In this document: piece after piece, positions 1 through 11,280 of the stretch
How the letters are laid out: each line of letters starts with the position of its first letter
Numbering within the stretch: the stretch's first letter is position 1
From: Guadua angustifolia
Lineage: Eukaryota; Streptophyta; Magnoliopsida; Poales; Poaceae
Length of the DNA: 64,000 bases
Assembly (NCBI GenBank): GCA_036346375.1
Contig: CM070515.1
Location: forward strand, 19,676,423-19,740,422
Reading direction: 5' to 3'
Notes under the pieces: generated by a model
Told to the model about the DNA's origin: nothing
What the model saw: only the letters and a program-made list of their open reading frames with translations
Database searches by the model: none
Position numbers and translations under genes: made by a program

Positions 1-310
1 GATATTCAGGGTGTGCTCGGCGACTTCCCTTGGGATGCTCGGCATGTCGGAGGTCTTCCATGCGAAGACATCCCGATTTGCCTGGAGGAAATCGACGAGC
101 GCGCTTTCCTATTTGGCGGGGAGGGTGGACCCTACCCGCACGGTCTTGGCCAGGTCTTCAGGATCGATTGCGATCCCCTTCGTGTCCTCCGCGGACTCGA
201 AGGACCCAAGCCCCGACTTGCTAGAGCCGGGGACGGACTCGGAGGCTTGCCTCCGGTAGTTGTCGAGTTCGGCGGACGCAATGACCGCCGGCCAACAAGC
301 TCGCTTCCGC
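1..310 (-). pseudogene. pol linker upstream of reverse transcriptase, gypsy element 1
   Basis: The minus strand reads through the segment that precedes RT in Ty3/gypsy pol: a region ending in FLQANRDVFAWKTSDMP, the usual lead-in to the RT domain. The frame has an in-frame TAG at 109-111 (minus) after PAK. The second gypsy element has TAG in exactly the same sequence context at 16614-16616. RT itself lies outside the window. Confidence 0.6.
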
Positions 311-1081
311 TCATTTCTTGAAAGCGAGCTGGAAGGATGAGGCTACGATAATGACACCCCGTGGCCCTGGAATCTTCAACTTCAGGTATGTATAGTTGGG
401 GATCGCCATGAACTTAGCGTAACATGGTCTCCCCAAGATGGCGTGGTAGGAGCCCGCGAACCCCACAACCTCAAAGGTGAGGTTTTCGGTGCGGAAATTC
501 TCGGGTCCCCCAAAGGTAACGGGCAGATCGACCTGCCCGAGAGGGTAGGCCTGCTGGCCTGGGATGACGCCGTGGAAAGGCGCCTTACTTGGTCGCAGGG
601 TCGAGCGAGGGAATCCAAGGGCGTCGAGCGTCTCAACATACATGATGTTGAGGCCGCTGCCACCGTCCATGAGCACCTTGGTGAGGCGCTTCGACCCCAC
701 AATGGGGTCGACGACGAGCGGGTACCTCCCCGTGTGCGGGATGTGGTCAGGGTGGTCCGTCCGATCAAAGGTGATCGGGGACTCTGACCACCGGAGGTAC
801 TTTGGGACCGCGGGGGTCACCGTGTGCACCTCGCGGTAGGCAAGCTTCTGCCGCCGCTTATCGGCGTAGCTCTCCGGTCCTCCGAAGATCATGAGGCATC
901 CGTCGGGCTCTGGGAACCCGCCGTCTGCCTTTTCCTCCCCGACCTCCGGCGTCGGGTCATGCTTCTTTTCTTTACCCCGCGGCTGCGTGGGGTTTCCGGA
1001 GAGAAAGCACCTCAGGACTTCGCAGTCCCGATACTTATACTTGACGGGGTACCCGTGATTCGGACACGGGCTTTCCATCAA
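311..1081 (-). CDS. gag-pol aspartic protease region, gypsy element 1
   Basis: Open for 256 codons on the minus strand. The retropepsin-like aspartic protease matures the gag-pol polyprotein. The motif LMDGGSGLNIMY (about residues 136-147) is the family's version of the DTG/DSG active site, and the flap-side ILGRP motif follows near residue 215, as expected for plant Ty3/gypsy proteases. The N-terminal part has CFLSGNP and a highly charged linker, then FPEPDGCLMIFGGPESYADKR, a linker seen in nearly the same form in the second element (15837-15890). The frame ends at a stop just before the RT linker, so the polyprotein is not continuous here. The first Met is probably not a true start, since the protease is normally translated as part of a larger product. 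Confidence 0.75.
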   Translation of the reverse strand: MMESPCPNHGYPVKYKYRDCEVLRCFLSGNPTQPRGKEKKHDPTPEVGEEKADGGFPEPDGCLMIFGGPESYADKRRQKLAYREVHTVTPAVPKYLRWSESPITFDRTDHPDHIPHTGRYPLVVDPIVGSKRLTKVLMDGGSGLNIMYVETLDALGFPRSTLRPSKAPFHGVIPGQQAYPLGQVDLPVTFGGPENFRTENLTFEVVGFAGSYHAILGRPCYAKFMAIPNYTYLKLKIPGPRGVIIVASSFQLAFKK

Positions 1082-1102
1082 CTTTTCGAAGTGGTCGGAG
1101 GC

Positions 1103-2535
1103 CTACCGAGCCTGTTGCTTGTCGGGCGGGCGGCGTCTAACCATGTGTCGTCCTCGCAGCTCGCTTCCTTCCGCCTTCGCTTGCCTGGGCGACGGAGGAG
1201 CGGCGAGTGCTCGGGCCGGACTCTCGTTTGGCCTTCCCTTTGTCGAAGATGGCCCCCACGGCCTCCTCACCGGAGGCGTGGTTGGTAGCAATGTCGAGCA
1301 GCTCCTTGGTGGTCCTTGGTTTGACGCAACCCAACTTGTGGACCAAGGCTCTGCATGTAGTGCCGTATATGAACGCCCCGACGACGTCGGTGTCGCTGAT
1401 GTCGGGGAGCTCATTACACTGTTGGGAGAAACGCCGGATATAGTCGCGGAGCGTTTCTCCTGGCTGCTGCTTGCAACTTTTAAGGTCCCAGGAGTTCCTG
1501 TGGCGCTTTGTGGGTGCCTCGAAATTTCCGACGTAGACATTCTTCAAGTCGGCCTGATTCTTAATGGTTCCCGGTAAGTGGTATCGAGCCAAGCTCGAGC
1601 CGAGTCCGCCAGGTAAATGGGGAGGTACTGAATGATAAAAAGATCATTAGTAGCTCTGCTGCCCTCGGCGGCGAGCCGCAGATCTTCTAGCCAAACACCG
1701 GGTTCGCTGTTCTATGTATTTGGCTATGTTAATCTGCTTTCTGAACGCAGGGGGAAATCCGCCTGACGATCTCCTGAGATACGCCCGGGTCCTGCCTTCC
1801 AGGCTAGGGCTGGTCATGGGCGCGCGCAGCCGCTGCCGACCACCAAGGGCGGGCCCGCTGCCGCCGCTCTTCTCACGAGGGTGTCGCAGAGTCGTGGCGA
1901 TGCTCGAGAGGTCGGGCGCCGGAGTGTAGGAGGCCTGGGTCGCTCCAAGCTGGCGGCTCCTGCCGGGCCAGTGGCGAGTCCGGCTTTGTGGGTCTGAATG
2001 AGACCTCGGTGACGAGTGCCGAGGCGGTGCGGCTGGTGACGGCAAGATGCTCTACCTCTGGAGGTGCCGGTAGGTAGCCTCGCCTCGAGCCTCGTTCGGC
2101 TCGTGGATGCCGCGAGCAAATCGCGCACCGAGGCGAAATTTTGGCTAGGAAGGGGGAAACACGGGGCAACAAGCGGCTCTTCCGCCAGTTGCTGGTGCAC
2201 CTGCGGGGGCGCGAGTTGGCTCGGCCCCGGTGGGTCGACCCTCGCCTTGCCGAGTTCGGCTACTCATGCCCCCAGCTCCTGCTACCGGTGAAGCTCGTGG
2301 CGGCGGATTTGGGGAAGCCCGAGCTGCTCGTGCTGATGGCCCACCTCTGGCGCTTCGGAGCGCCGATGATGGGCCTCTTGGCTCGGGACGTAGCGGTCGG
2401 CTGGTCGCTCACGCCAGCCACGTTGCACTCGCGGGAGTATGGTTCCTCCGAGGCTTGCTCCGCGCTAGAGCCGGAGTCGCCATCGGAGGAGCTCTCCAAT
2501 ATTTCGTGGATGGAGGCCGGCGCGTAGCCGGCCAT
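1103..2535 (-). pseudogene. gag polyprotein of gypsy element 1 (frameshifted)
   Basis: Structural capsid protein of a Ty3/gypsy element; it packages the RNA in cytoplasmic particles. The N-terminal part (from a Met at 2535) contains PASIHEILE followed by a Ser/Asp-rich stretch, matching the second element (about 14240). The retrotransposon gag domain lies at 1592-1140: a W(D/N)LKSCKQ segment, GETLRDYIRRFSQQCNELP and GAFIYGTTCRALVHKLG, typical of the helical capsid domain of this family. The two parts are in different frames, separated by a Pro/Arg-rich stretch (about 2200-1650) with indels, so no full-length gag can be read. Downstream lies a basic tail, then protease. Confidence 0.75.
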
Positions 2536-2883
2536 TGCCACGAAATGCAAGCCTGCGGGAGGCGGTGGCGCCGCCCACTTGGGCGCGCGTGTACTCCCGC
2601 CGGTGGCGGTGCTGCGCGCGGTGGGTGTCGGCATCGAAGACGGCGCGGGGCCTCGAGCCGGAGGTTGTCGAGGACGTGGACGACGAGGTCCAGCGGCAGC
2701 CAGGGGCTGGCTCGAGCGCTTGGCGGAGCCGGTCGAGCTCTCTGCCCGTGGTGACGACGAAGTCGAAGAGCAGGCGGATTCGGCTCGGCGCAGCGCTACC
2801 GTTGCCGGGCGGAAGAGGCCATCAGGGAGACAAATGGGAATCCGGAGATGCCGAAGACGCGCGAGGCCCGTGACTGGGCGCGC

Positions 2884-3954
2884 TAACCGCTTGTTTCGAG
2901 AACCGCAAGTAAATTTAGGTGTCTATAGGGGCAAGCGCTCCGCTCCACTGAATGGTTAGACCAAAGGAAAGGGGGTCCAAGATATATACTGGTTCGGGCT
3001 GAACGTCCCTACTCCAGTTCATGAGGTGGTTGTGTATTATTGCCGATACTAGTGGATTTGCCGAGTTACAAGCGAGGGCTGAGCTCGAGCTCTGAGCGCC
3101 TCGTATACAGGGGTCGGCTGGGATGGCAGCCAGTGCGAGGGACTCGGAGCGATGGGCGCGTCCGAGCTCTCGATGGAACGGGCTCTGTTTGTGCGTGCTA
3201 TGTTCGACTTTCTACGCCCCCCCTGCTCCGAAGGGCCGAGCTTCCCCTTATATAGCCCGGGGAAACAAGTTACACGGGAGCAGGTGAAGAAAAAAAAGGA
3301 TGGGGTTCCCTATGCCTAGGTGTTCAGTCTTCCGCCTCGGTGTCTGGTCGCTGGACTTGACCTCTGACGGGTAGTTGTACGTCTCATATTGGGTTGGTGG
3401 AGACGCAGAGCGATGGTGCGGTCCATTCCTCCGGGAAATGGCGTACTCGCCTCTGCTGATCAGAGTCAGCGCCGACGCTTGAGCGCGATCTTCCGGGAAC
3501 CGTCTTGGGAAGGTGCGTGACCTCCCATCTCTGTTCGGTCATGATGAGCTGCTGCATCAGCTATGTAGGTGACCAGGATAGAGGCTCGTCTCTGATGATT
3601 TGACGTCTGATTTTTGGTGGAGATGGCCGGAACTCGCTCGGGGTTCCCGGTCAGTCCGACCCGTTGGTCGGGCTAGCCTCGGGTCGCCATCGCCGTAGTT
3701 TGTAGGGCGCCCGACCAGAAGCGTGAGTCGGGTCTGCTTTCTCAAGCTCGGCTTGGTCGGGAACCAGCGCCCTTGTGTGGGTTTGGTTGACCCTCCGATC
3801 GCTTCAAGTGTCGCTTGGTGGGTACCCGACTTGCAATGTTGATCGGCTATCCTTGAGTTTGCTTGATCGGAGGCCATGGGCCTCCGAGCTTTAGTACGAT
3901 GGGCCCATATGCTTTTCCCGGTCACTGGGATACCTATGCCTTGGGTATCCGTCA
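2884..3954 (-). repeat. 5' LTR of gypsy element 1
   Basis: On the minus strand it starts TGACGGATACCC, closely resembling the TGACGAATACAT start of the LTR at 12915. The other end is placed near 2884 by alignment with the end of the second element's LTR (shared 'aatttacttgc' and a following 'gggcctcgc'); the terminal CA is not conserved there, so this boundary is uncertain by about 40 bp. A TATA box reading TATATAAG on the minus strand lies at 3247-3254. The U3 part is rich in CGACCAA-type motifs, as in the related LTRs. Confidence 0.7.
3247..3254 (-). promoter_or_regulatory. TATA box of gypsy element 1 LTR
   Basis: Minus-strand TATATAAG, in the middle of the LTR, followed downstream by a C-rich leader and the gag region. 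The position agrees with TATAAAG in the LTRs of the second element. Confidence 0.55.
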
Positions 3955-3956
3955 AT

Positions 3957-4553
3957 ATGCTTGCCAAATTACCGGGTAATGTTAGGGATTATTTAAGCTA
4001 CGATACAATTGCTAATGCACAGGAACAATCTGCTGATATTGACATTTTATATCCACCTGAATTCCTCAATTCAATTGCCATAAGTAATTTTACACAACAC
4101 AGATTATCTTTAAAGATTGGCGCTCCTGTTGTCCTTCTCAGAAATATTAATCAATCTCTTGGCCTATGTAATGGTACAAGACTTATAATAACAAGGCTTG
4201 GAGATCAAATCTTAGAAGCTAGAGTAGTGACTGGAACACATGTTGGTGATATGGTTTGCATACCACGTATTGTTCTTAATGGAACAAGCCCGAAATGGCC
4301 GTTCACCCTTCAATGACGGTAGTTTCCAATCAGGCTTTGCTATGCAATGACGATTAACAAATGTCAAGGCCAAACACTGAAAAGAGTTGGCATCTATTTA
4401 AGAAATCCGGTATTCACGCATGGACAACTCTATGTTGCTATTTCCAGAGCTACATCCAGACAAGGCTTAGCTATATTAATAGAGAATGAACACGGTGCAC
4501 TTGATTCATTTATGAAAAATATTGTCTATCCTGAAATCCTATCATTTCTTTAG
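3957..4553 (+). pseudogene. Helitron RepHel helicase, C-terminal part
   Basis: This is the 3' end of the PIF1-type (SF1B) helicase of a Helitron, which unwinds DNA during rolling-circle transposition. The frame starts directly at the gypsy LTR boundary and runs through LPGNVRDYLSYD, GAPVVLLRNIN, the helicase motif V region INKCQGQTLKRVGIYL and motif VI HGQLYVAISRATS. Two in-frame stops (TGA 4314-4316 and TAG 4320-4322) interrupt it, with the frame otherwise kept: homology continues in the same frame to the TAG at 4551-4553. Family members have Arg and Gln at about these positions, so both stops fit C-to-T changes. It is non-functional through the stops and the loss of its 5' part. Confidence 0.85.
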
Positions 4554-6134
4554 TCATGGCTGCGATATTCTTCCCTGTCACGTGGTATAGACTTCCTCCG
4601 TATATTCTTCTGTCTTTGTTCCTTCAATTCTTTAGTGCTACGCTTTATTCCACTACTGTAGATAGCACCGATCATTGTCTCTCCATTGGTATTCAAATGT
4701 TTGCTGTTTCTTCCTATTATTTATTTCAGATAGTCTATATGTTATCTGTAGTACATAACTATCTTATTTAGCTGTGCTGCTCTCCATATGACCTCTCTGA
4801 TATTCGTTGGTTGCTCACTTGTTTCTATATTTTGCTCTTTATTCACTATTGTGGCCCTTATAGCTAACTTTAACTGATCGTTGTTCTTATTTCCAAATAA
4901 CAACAAGTGCACCTGTGGTTCCTTTGTTTTTTGTCCTTAGTCCATCATGTCTTCTATTTATCAATATCCAAATATAGACTGTTATTTGCGCAGATGTATC
5001 CAAAAAAACGTTTAGTCATATTACTGGAGACTAAACATACCGCAGTCGTTTTCTTTGCTAAAAAATTATGTCTCCCATTAGATACATTCTTTTCTTTAGT
5101 ATTTTCTATGCTGTAATTGTGGTATTACTTTTGAGTTCCTCCATTCATATACTTCAAGGTGTAGTGCTTCTGTATTTGTAGAAAAATGGTTCTGTATCAG
5201 AACTAACACAATTGGTATTTCTTTTTATTATCTAATTTGTGGATAGTTTATATTGACTGTACTACATTATTATGTTCTTTGTGTGCTCATATCTGTATAT
5301 CATGTTTCTGATATACGATAGTTCTACATGTCTTCTACCCGTTTCATTTTGTTAAATCTTCTGATCTTCGTATGGCTTCAAATATTAACCACTCTTGTTT
5401 AGAAATAAAAATCAATACTGTGGTTTCTTTTATTTGTCTGCTCTCTGTGTCATATTATCTACGTACTCTATATAATTATGTTAGATATATAGCTTGAGCT
5501 ACATACATCATGTATTATGTTCTTTGACTATTACCTATGCAGACTATTCCTTCCACTTATTATAACTTCACTTTATGTGGTGTTTTTTCAGCGTTATTCC
5601 ATTTGCTCAGTAGGGAAATATCTATGTTTATATGTGAGTGATGAACATGAACGTGTATAGATCACGATTTGCACATTGTGTATTGTTTACTTTGTTAACA
5701 CATTATATCACCTGTTATGCATTGGTAACTTATTTATATAAGCGGATCTATATGCTATATTCCTTTAGTGTTATCTATATACTTTGTTCCTACCATCTGC
5801 TATGACTTTAGTGTTTGTATTCTCTTTTCGTTACTCTATTCAAGCAATACCAAAGGATCTATGCCTATATATGATTGCTGAATACATTTTTTCTCATACT
5901 TTGTTCACCGCCGAACCAAAGGTTATATGACTATAGTTACTTTCGTTTGCCGCCTCCTTATATTATGCTTTTCATGTATTTTAGGCAGTTGTCTAAAATA
6001 TATAACAGCATCTGTTTGTAAACTTTAACATGTCTCCTAATGTTCTTCGCTATTATTACCAGCCACTGTTTTGTTTCGCTTTCAAAGCTCTTATTTTATT
6101 TCAGAATACTGATTTGTATATTTGTTCTTTGTAG
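4554..6134 (+). other. AT-rich Helitron spacer, no gene recognised
   Basis: About 1.6 kb of T-rich sequence between the helicase end and the RPA gene. The short open frames here (for example 4556-4771 and 4907-5116) are rich in Phe, Leu and Tyr simply because of T-rich composition, and show no recognisable domain. Confidence 0.5.
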
Positions 6135-8765
6135 ATGGACTATACTTTATTAAAGGATGTTAACCAAAGAATCGCATATCGTCAAGTAGTCCGTAAGGGT
6201 CACACGTTTTGCAGAGTATGTCGATGAGAGCAAGCCCGGTAGAATTTTACGAATTGACCTCATCTTTCTTGATGAGCAGGTTTTTCAGTACATCACTATT
6301 CTCATTCAATAATATGCCGATCAGCTATAAGAATTACACTTATACTTTCCTTCTTTTGCTGTCAGTCTAATGCCATGGATGCTCAGATTCCAGAACGCCA
6401 TATACCACACTTTGCTCCACTTCTAACAGAGAACTCTGTGTACTATATTGAATATTTTGAGGTTACCGATGCCCGACAGAGTTACCGTCCTATTGACTGC
6501 CCTCTTATGGCTAGATTTACTGCTCACACAAAGATAAGGGAGGTATCTCCTGTCCCAGAAAGATTCCCGCTCTATGCATGTGCACCGGTTCCATTTGATG
6601 TTCTCAGAAACAGAGCCAATGACAGAATTCTCTTATCAGGTATTACTTACCACTGAATTATATTATACACTCCGCTTCTCTTAGATAATACCATAGGCAA
6701 TGCTCCAAAATTACTAGCTGTAGACTAATTACCATCTTTGCACAGATACTGTGGGGGTTGTTACTGCCGTATCACATATCAAAACTGTATCCGTGAAAGG
6801 TGTTCCCAAACCAATTCGGAACGTTCAGATCACAGACGACAGGTAAATAGTAGTTTTTGTACATGATATCGATTACGAATATAATCACTCTGTTCTTTAC
6901 AGACGATATCTTGCTGTGCTAAATTTTGTTACTATGTTATTTGTATATTCAGAGATTGTATTTTTTTGCTAGCAGCCAAAACGCAGAAGTCACATTATGG
7001 GGACCACATTCTATGCAGTTTGATGCCGATGCAATACAAAATGAATCACTTTGGGCGCCAGTTGTGTTACTACTGGTTGGCCTAATAGTTAAGCTACACA
7101 ATGGTACATGCTATTAATTGCTCTCTCTTTTATTCTATTCCCTGTCATAAACACACGTGGAATTGCCTTTACTTACTGCTTTCACTTGCTACTTCGTATG
7201 CACTTCATGAGGTTTCTTATAAAAAACGTTTGCCCAAAATTTGCAGACCAATTATCGCTTCAGGGTAGTACTATTTGTAAGTGGTATACAAATCCAGTTC
7301 TACCGATAGTTGCTTCTCTACAAACTAGGTCTGATGTTTTCCCTTCCTTCAGAACTATGTATACTATTTACAGATTGCGCATCCTACATAGCTGCCTATT
7401 TTTTTTATAAGTTCCTTATTGCATTGAACTTTTCATGCCTTGCCACTGTGTACAGATCGTACCCACTCCAGGATTCTTTTGCTTTCTATATACTAAAACT
7501 GTATCATACATATATCTACCGTTCTGAACCTCACTCCTCTCTTTATATACATTAACCAGACACTGTTTTCCTGTCCTTGCTTCTTATTGTATAAAACCTT
7601 GGGAAAAATGGACTTCTCTTCAAATCGAAATCGCACAGTTTTTCTGCTATGCCGCACACTATTAAATGGACTGGACAGCTCCCTCCTCAAAGCCAGAACA
7701 TTACAGTTACAGTACCCGAGATATGTGATCTTAACCCACACGATGTACTGTACGGATTCCTCCTGCATTTCCCACTTCGTAACGCTGTTCTCCACTTATT
7801 TCTTATATATTGCTTTCCTCCTTAATTAGATATATGAATTGATGGCTATAGGGAAACAAATGCTGTTCTGCACTTATTTGTTATATATTTCTTTCCTCCT
7901 TAATTAGATATATGAATTGATGGCTATAGGGAAACAGTTATACTATTACCATTGCTATCAAAAGTCTGTCTCCAGACCAGCCGTGGTGGTATCTGACGTG
8001 TGCTACATGTAAAAAAGCTGTTGCCCATGAGGGTGACACTTACAGGTGTGCAAAATGCGGTGTCACAGCTGCTAATACAAGGTGCGTTTCTTCACACTTT
8101 TTCCACCTCATTGTTTTTTTCAGCTCCTTTCTAATTGATGTACTAATTGAATATAGTGGATTAACCCAACTATTTTTTATGATAGATACCGAGTCACAGT
8201 ACATGGTGTCGAACCGAACAGCATCGCTAATTCGGATGCAAGGACAGCGGAATTCATTTTCTTTGCTGAAATTGCACAGGAACTTATTGGTTGTCCAGTG
8301 ACACCTCTTGTTGCCGCTGCTGATGGTCGTTGGGACTTTATCCCTCCCCAAATAGAAAAACTTTTTGGAAAAGTCTATACATTGAGAATATCCGTACCAC
8401 GCCGAGCTCTCCAGTGGATGAAAATATCGTATCAGGTTGATTCCATATTAGCCCTTTTGCCTTCCATACCGTCTACATCTGCTGGTCTACAATTGGAAAG
8501 CAAAGCGGCTTCTGTAAGGGAACCAGCTCAGCTTAGTGCAGATCTCATTCCCATTCCGTCAACAGCACCTATTCATATTGAATCCATTGCTGGCCCATCG
8601 ATCACTAGTGAACCTGCCCTTGCACAATCCCAGCTCTCAACTGCATGCCAGCAAGAAACATCAGTTTGTCAGTCTGTTCAGCCTGCTGTGCCATCCGTTC
8701 ATGAATTCCTTGAACCAGCCTCAACTCCTCAGTTCTGTTCCCAGAACCTTCCTTTAGGTCCTTAA
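6135..8765 (+). pseudogene. RPA70-like single-strand DNA-binding protein of Helitron, multi-exon
   Basis: Plant Helitrons carry a copy of the large RPA subunit, thought to protect single strands during transposition. Exons read from the sequence: 6135-6279 (MDYTLLKDVNQR start, one frameshift, then GRILRIDLIFLDEQ), 6366-6639 (IPHFAPLLTENSVYYIEYFEVT, first OB fold), 6746-6842 (DTVGVVTAVSHI), 6976-7103 (AEVTLWGPHS), 7247-7328 (LSLQGSTICKWYTNP), about 7620-7745 (QNITVTVPEICDLNPHDVL), about 7938-8081 (C4 zinc ribbon CATC...CAKC) and 8186-8765 (last OB fold, then a Ser/Pro-rich tail). Introns are short with GT-AG borders. The order of OB folds and zinc ribbon is that of RPA70. The frameshift in exon 1 suggests decay, but most exons remain open. 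Confidence 0.85.
7784..7936 (+). repeat. 75-bp tandem duplication (period 78 bp) in RPA gene intron
   Basis: Copies at 7784-7858 and 7862-7936 differ at only a few bases. They contain TTTCCTCCTTAATTAGATAT and end in GGCTATAGGGAAACA. The duplication lies directly before the zinc-ribbon exon and duplicates the likely acceptor-side intron sequence. Confidence 0.9.
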
Positions 8766-11280
8766 TCACAACTGTAATTACATATCACTGTGTACTATTG
8801 CTTCCAGAGCTTTTCTTCTTACCAATTACTATTCGCACCAGTGTTCCTCCGGTTTCTATACAAAGCCTATACTTCATATCCGTACACATCCCTAACAATT
8901 AATAGTCCATGCATTTGTTCTTCATGCCTACATGACTACACACTATTATCTTCTCTATATCTTATACCCGTTTATATCTCGATGCTCGGAATATTGTTTG
9001 CTTGCTCAAATAGAAAACATTAGTAAGGCCCTTTCCGTTCACCTAGCAACTGATACAATGATCAAGGGCTACTATCCGTCTGTCATGTGATATTGTTTTT
9101 CATCGACTAACAAAGAAAACCGCTCAAATCACTTCTATAGGTGTTTATATCTCAGCTAACCTTTCTGTAATTCTGATAGTCGGAAAGCGGATTGGCTCAC
9201 GTTACTATCCATGAAGGAACACCGCCGTCACCACTGGTTTGCTTCATTAATCGGTCTATTATGAGTTTTTTATGTTACACAGGTCCAGAACACACAACCT
9301 CTCATTATATTTACTATCTCTCGCTAGGCATTTGTGCAGCCAGACTGTAAGCTAAAACGTCCATTGGAAACAGATACCGATAACTTCCCTCTTTCTGAGA
9401 CCAGCACGGGGTAATATTTTTATATGTCTTTACATTGCAGTTTATTTAATGCCACTTATAGTGCTATATTAATGACTTACTTTTCCGATCTCCAGCGCTA
9501 CCGAAGAAATACAACCAGAAAAACAACCAATAAAAAGAAGACTATTTCCAGGCAGTGGAACCGATTGAAGACACATAGGTTATTTTCTATACTTTACTGT
9601 CCTTACAATTATATTTAGTCATGTCTATCAGTTTCTGTCATAGCTTAGCCACAATTGTTACCTTTCGCAGGCAACACCTCACTAAAATGCTACCTGTATA
9701 CTTATTGCAATACTAACAAACCCTACTGTAATTCTCTCAAGACGCAGCGTTAAGATTATCGCTCTGAGAAAACCGGTTATCTCGCCTAAGCACTAAATTC
9801 CTATGTTCCAGACTTACATATGCCAATCTATATGTATCGGTTTCTTTTGCTCACTATAATAGTGTACTGTTTAGCCCATCAACAGACACAGCACCTCATG
9901 GTCTTTCTTTTGACTGTTTATATGTTAGGCTGTGCTTTAAACTTGTTCTACGTATGTTCCTACTGTTAATCCCGCTGTAAGACTACTAAGAGGCTTACTA
10001 CCGTTGCCCTTTCCATGTTTAATAAAATAGCCTTGTCTCATCTTTTGAACTTTTTATCTACTCATTCTATTTAGATCGAGATATTAGTGCTCATCACTTC
10101 TTGTTACGTAGATTATTTTGTTGCATGCTCCATCCTATAAGCGGCTCAGAACTTTCCTTAGTTCCCCACTTTCTTATTGTAAGGTCACAATATGAATACG
10201 TTTGCCATACATTCAAAAAATATCAAAAATATAATAACGTTTTTACATAAAACTACCGTAAGTACGACCATCCATATATCCTAGGTACGCCTGTATATCC
10301 ATATATCCATAGATCCATATGCTATACCATGCATGGTTTTCTAACACAGCGCTACACTATGCGAAATTTGATCTAGCAATCAGCTACTATAACACATCTG
10401 CAGATCTAGACATTGATAGAACCCATTAGCAAATCTACGTTATATTTCATAGATAATTACAAAACCGTTAAACGTATCTTTTCTTTCCGTAATTACGATT
10501 TGCTTATTTTTTTTAGAGGGATGCCTTATTAGAACCCATCACTAAAACTATGTCCTACTATAAACCATCTATTAACCTATATTTTTTCCCACCAAAAAAA
10601 CACATAGTTTTTTACTTTGTTCCAATTGACTTCTTTTTTTATAGAAGCGACCGCTTCCGCGCATAGGCAAAACAAATCAATTAGTTTCCTTTTTATTGAT
10701 AAAAAGCAGACGTGCTATCTTTTTATCATGATTCCTATTTTGTTGTTATTCCTTTTTTTAGTAAAAAAAACAAGCACTAGGTCTCATCATAAACTATATC
10801 AACAACTGTATACCAGCGATGAACCTATTCTAATTTCGGTCAGATATTTTTCGTATTATTTTATGTAATCGAGAAAATGCTATCCTATTTCAACTGGGAT
10901 AGAAAAAAACCTACGACTTGCTATTTTATTACATCACATGCGTTCATCTGTTGTGTACCATCTCGTGACACACAGGACTACCTATTTGCCATAGTTTCTT
11001 TATTATTAACGTACATACACGATGCCTACTGTCTACAGAGCAACCGACTATTTATTCTTGGCAATCATCACTCTCCACAGCATTTAGCTCTCCATCAGTC
11101 AACCATCAGTACCAATTCATCCTCCCTAGACAATAAACACCTACTATATTTTCTATTGTTTTCTCTCTTGGTATTTCCGCCACAATGCATCCTCGAGGTA
11201 TCCGCCCCGTAAAAATCTTCCTCTGTATTAACATGGTCTGCTCCTCGCACACTTCGTACAGGCTGCTATGTATTTCTCCA
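8766..11280 (+). other. AT-rich Helitron interior, no gene recognised
   Basis: About 2.5 kb of low-GC sequence between the RPA-like gene and the unrecognised gene. Open frames at 8790-9023, 9424-9618, 10617-10868 and 10877-11212 show only composition-driven Phe/Tyr/Leu/Ser runs and no family motif. Some stretches (8760-9800) could be 3' UTR or introns of the neighbouring genes. Confidence 0.45.

Larger units (their letters stand above)
1..3954 (-). mobile_element. Ty3/gypsy LTR retrotransposon (Tat lineage, RIRE2-like), 5' part, element 1
   Basis: Read on the minus strand this shows, in order, an LTR (3954 to about 2884), gag (about 2535 to 1103), protease (1081 to 311) and the start of pol (310 to 1). 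The rest of pol and the other LTR lie beyond the left window edge. Gag and protease are close relatives of those in the complete element at 12915-30046, so both belong to one family. Its LTR abuts a Helitron helicase reading frame at 3955, so it is inserted in that gene. The target duplication cannot be checked because the other end is absent; ATATG at 3955-3959 would be one copy. Confidence 0.85.

Noticed and set aside
4556..5116. possible membrane protein genes in the Helitron
   Set aside because: Hydrophobic character is explained by T-rich composition; no conserved motifs.
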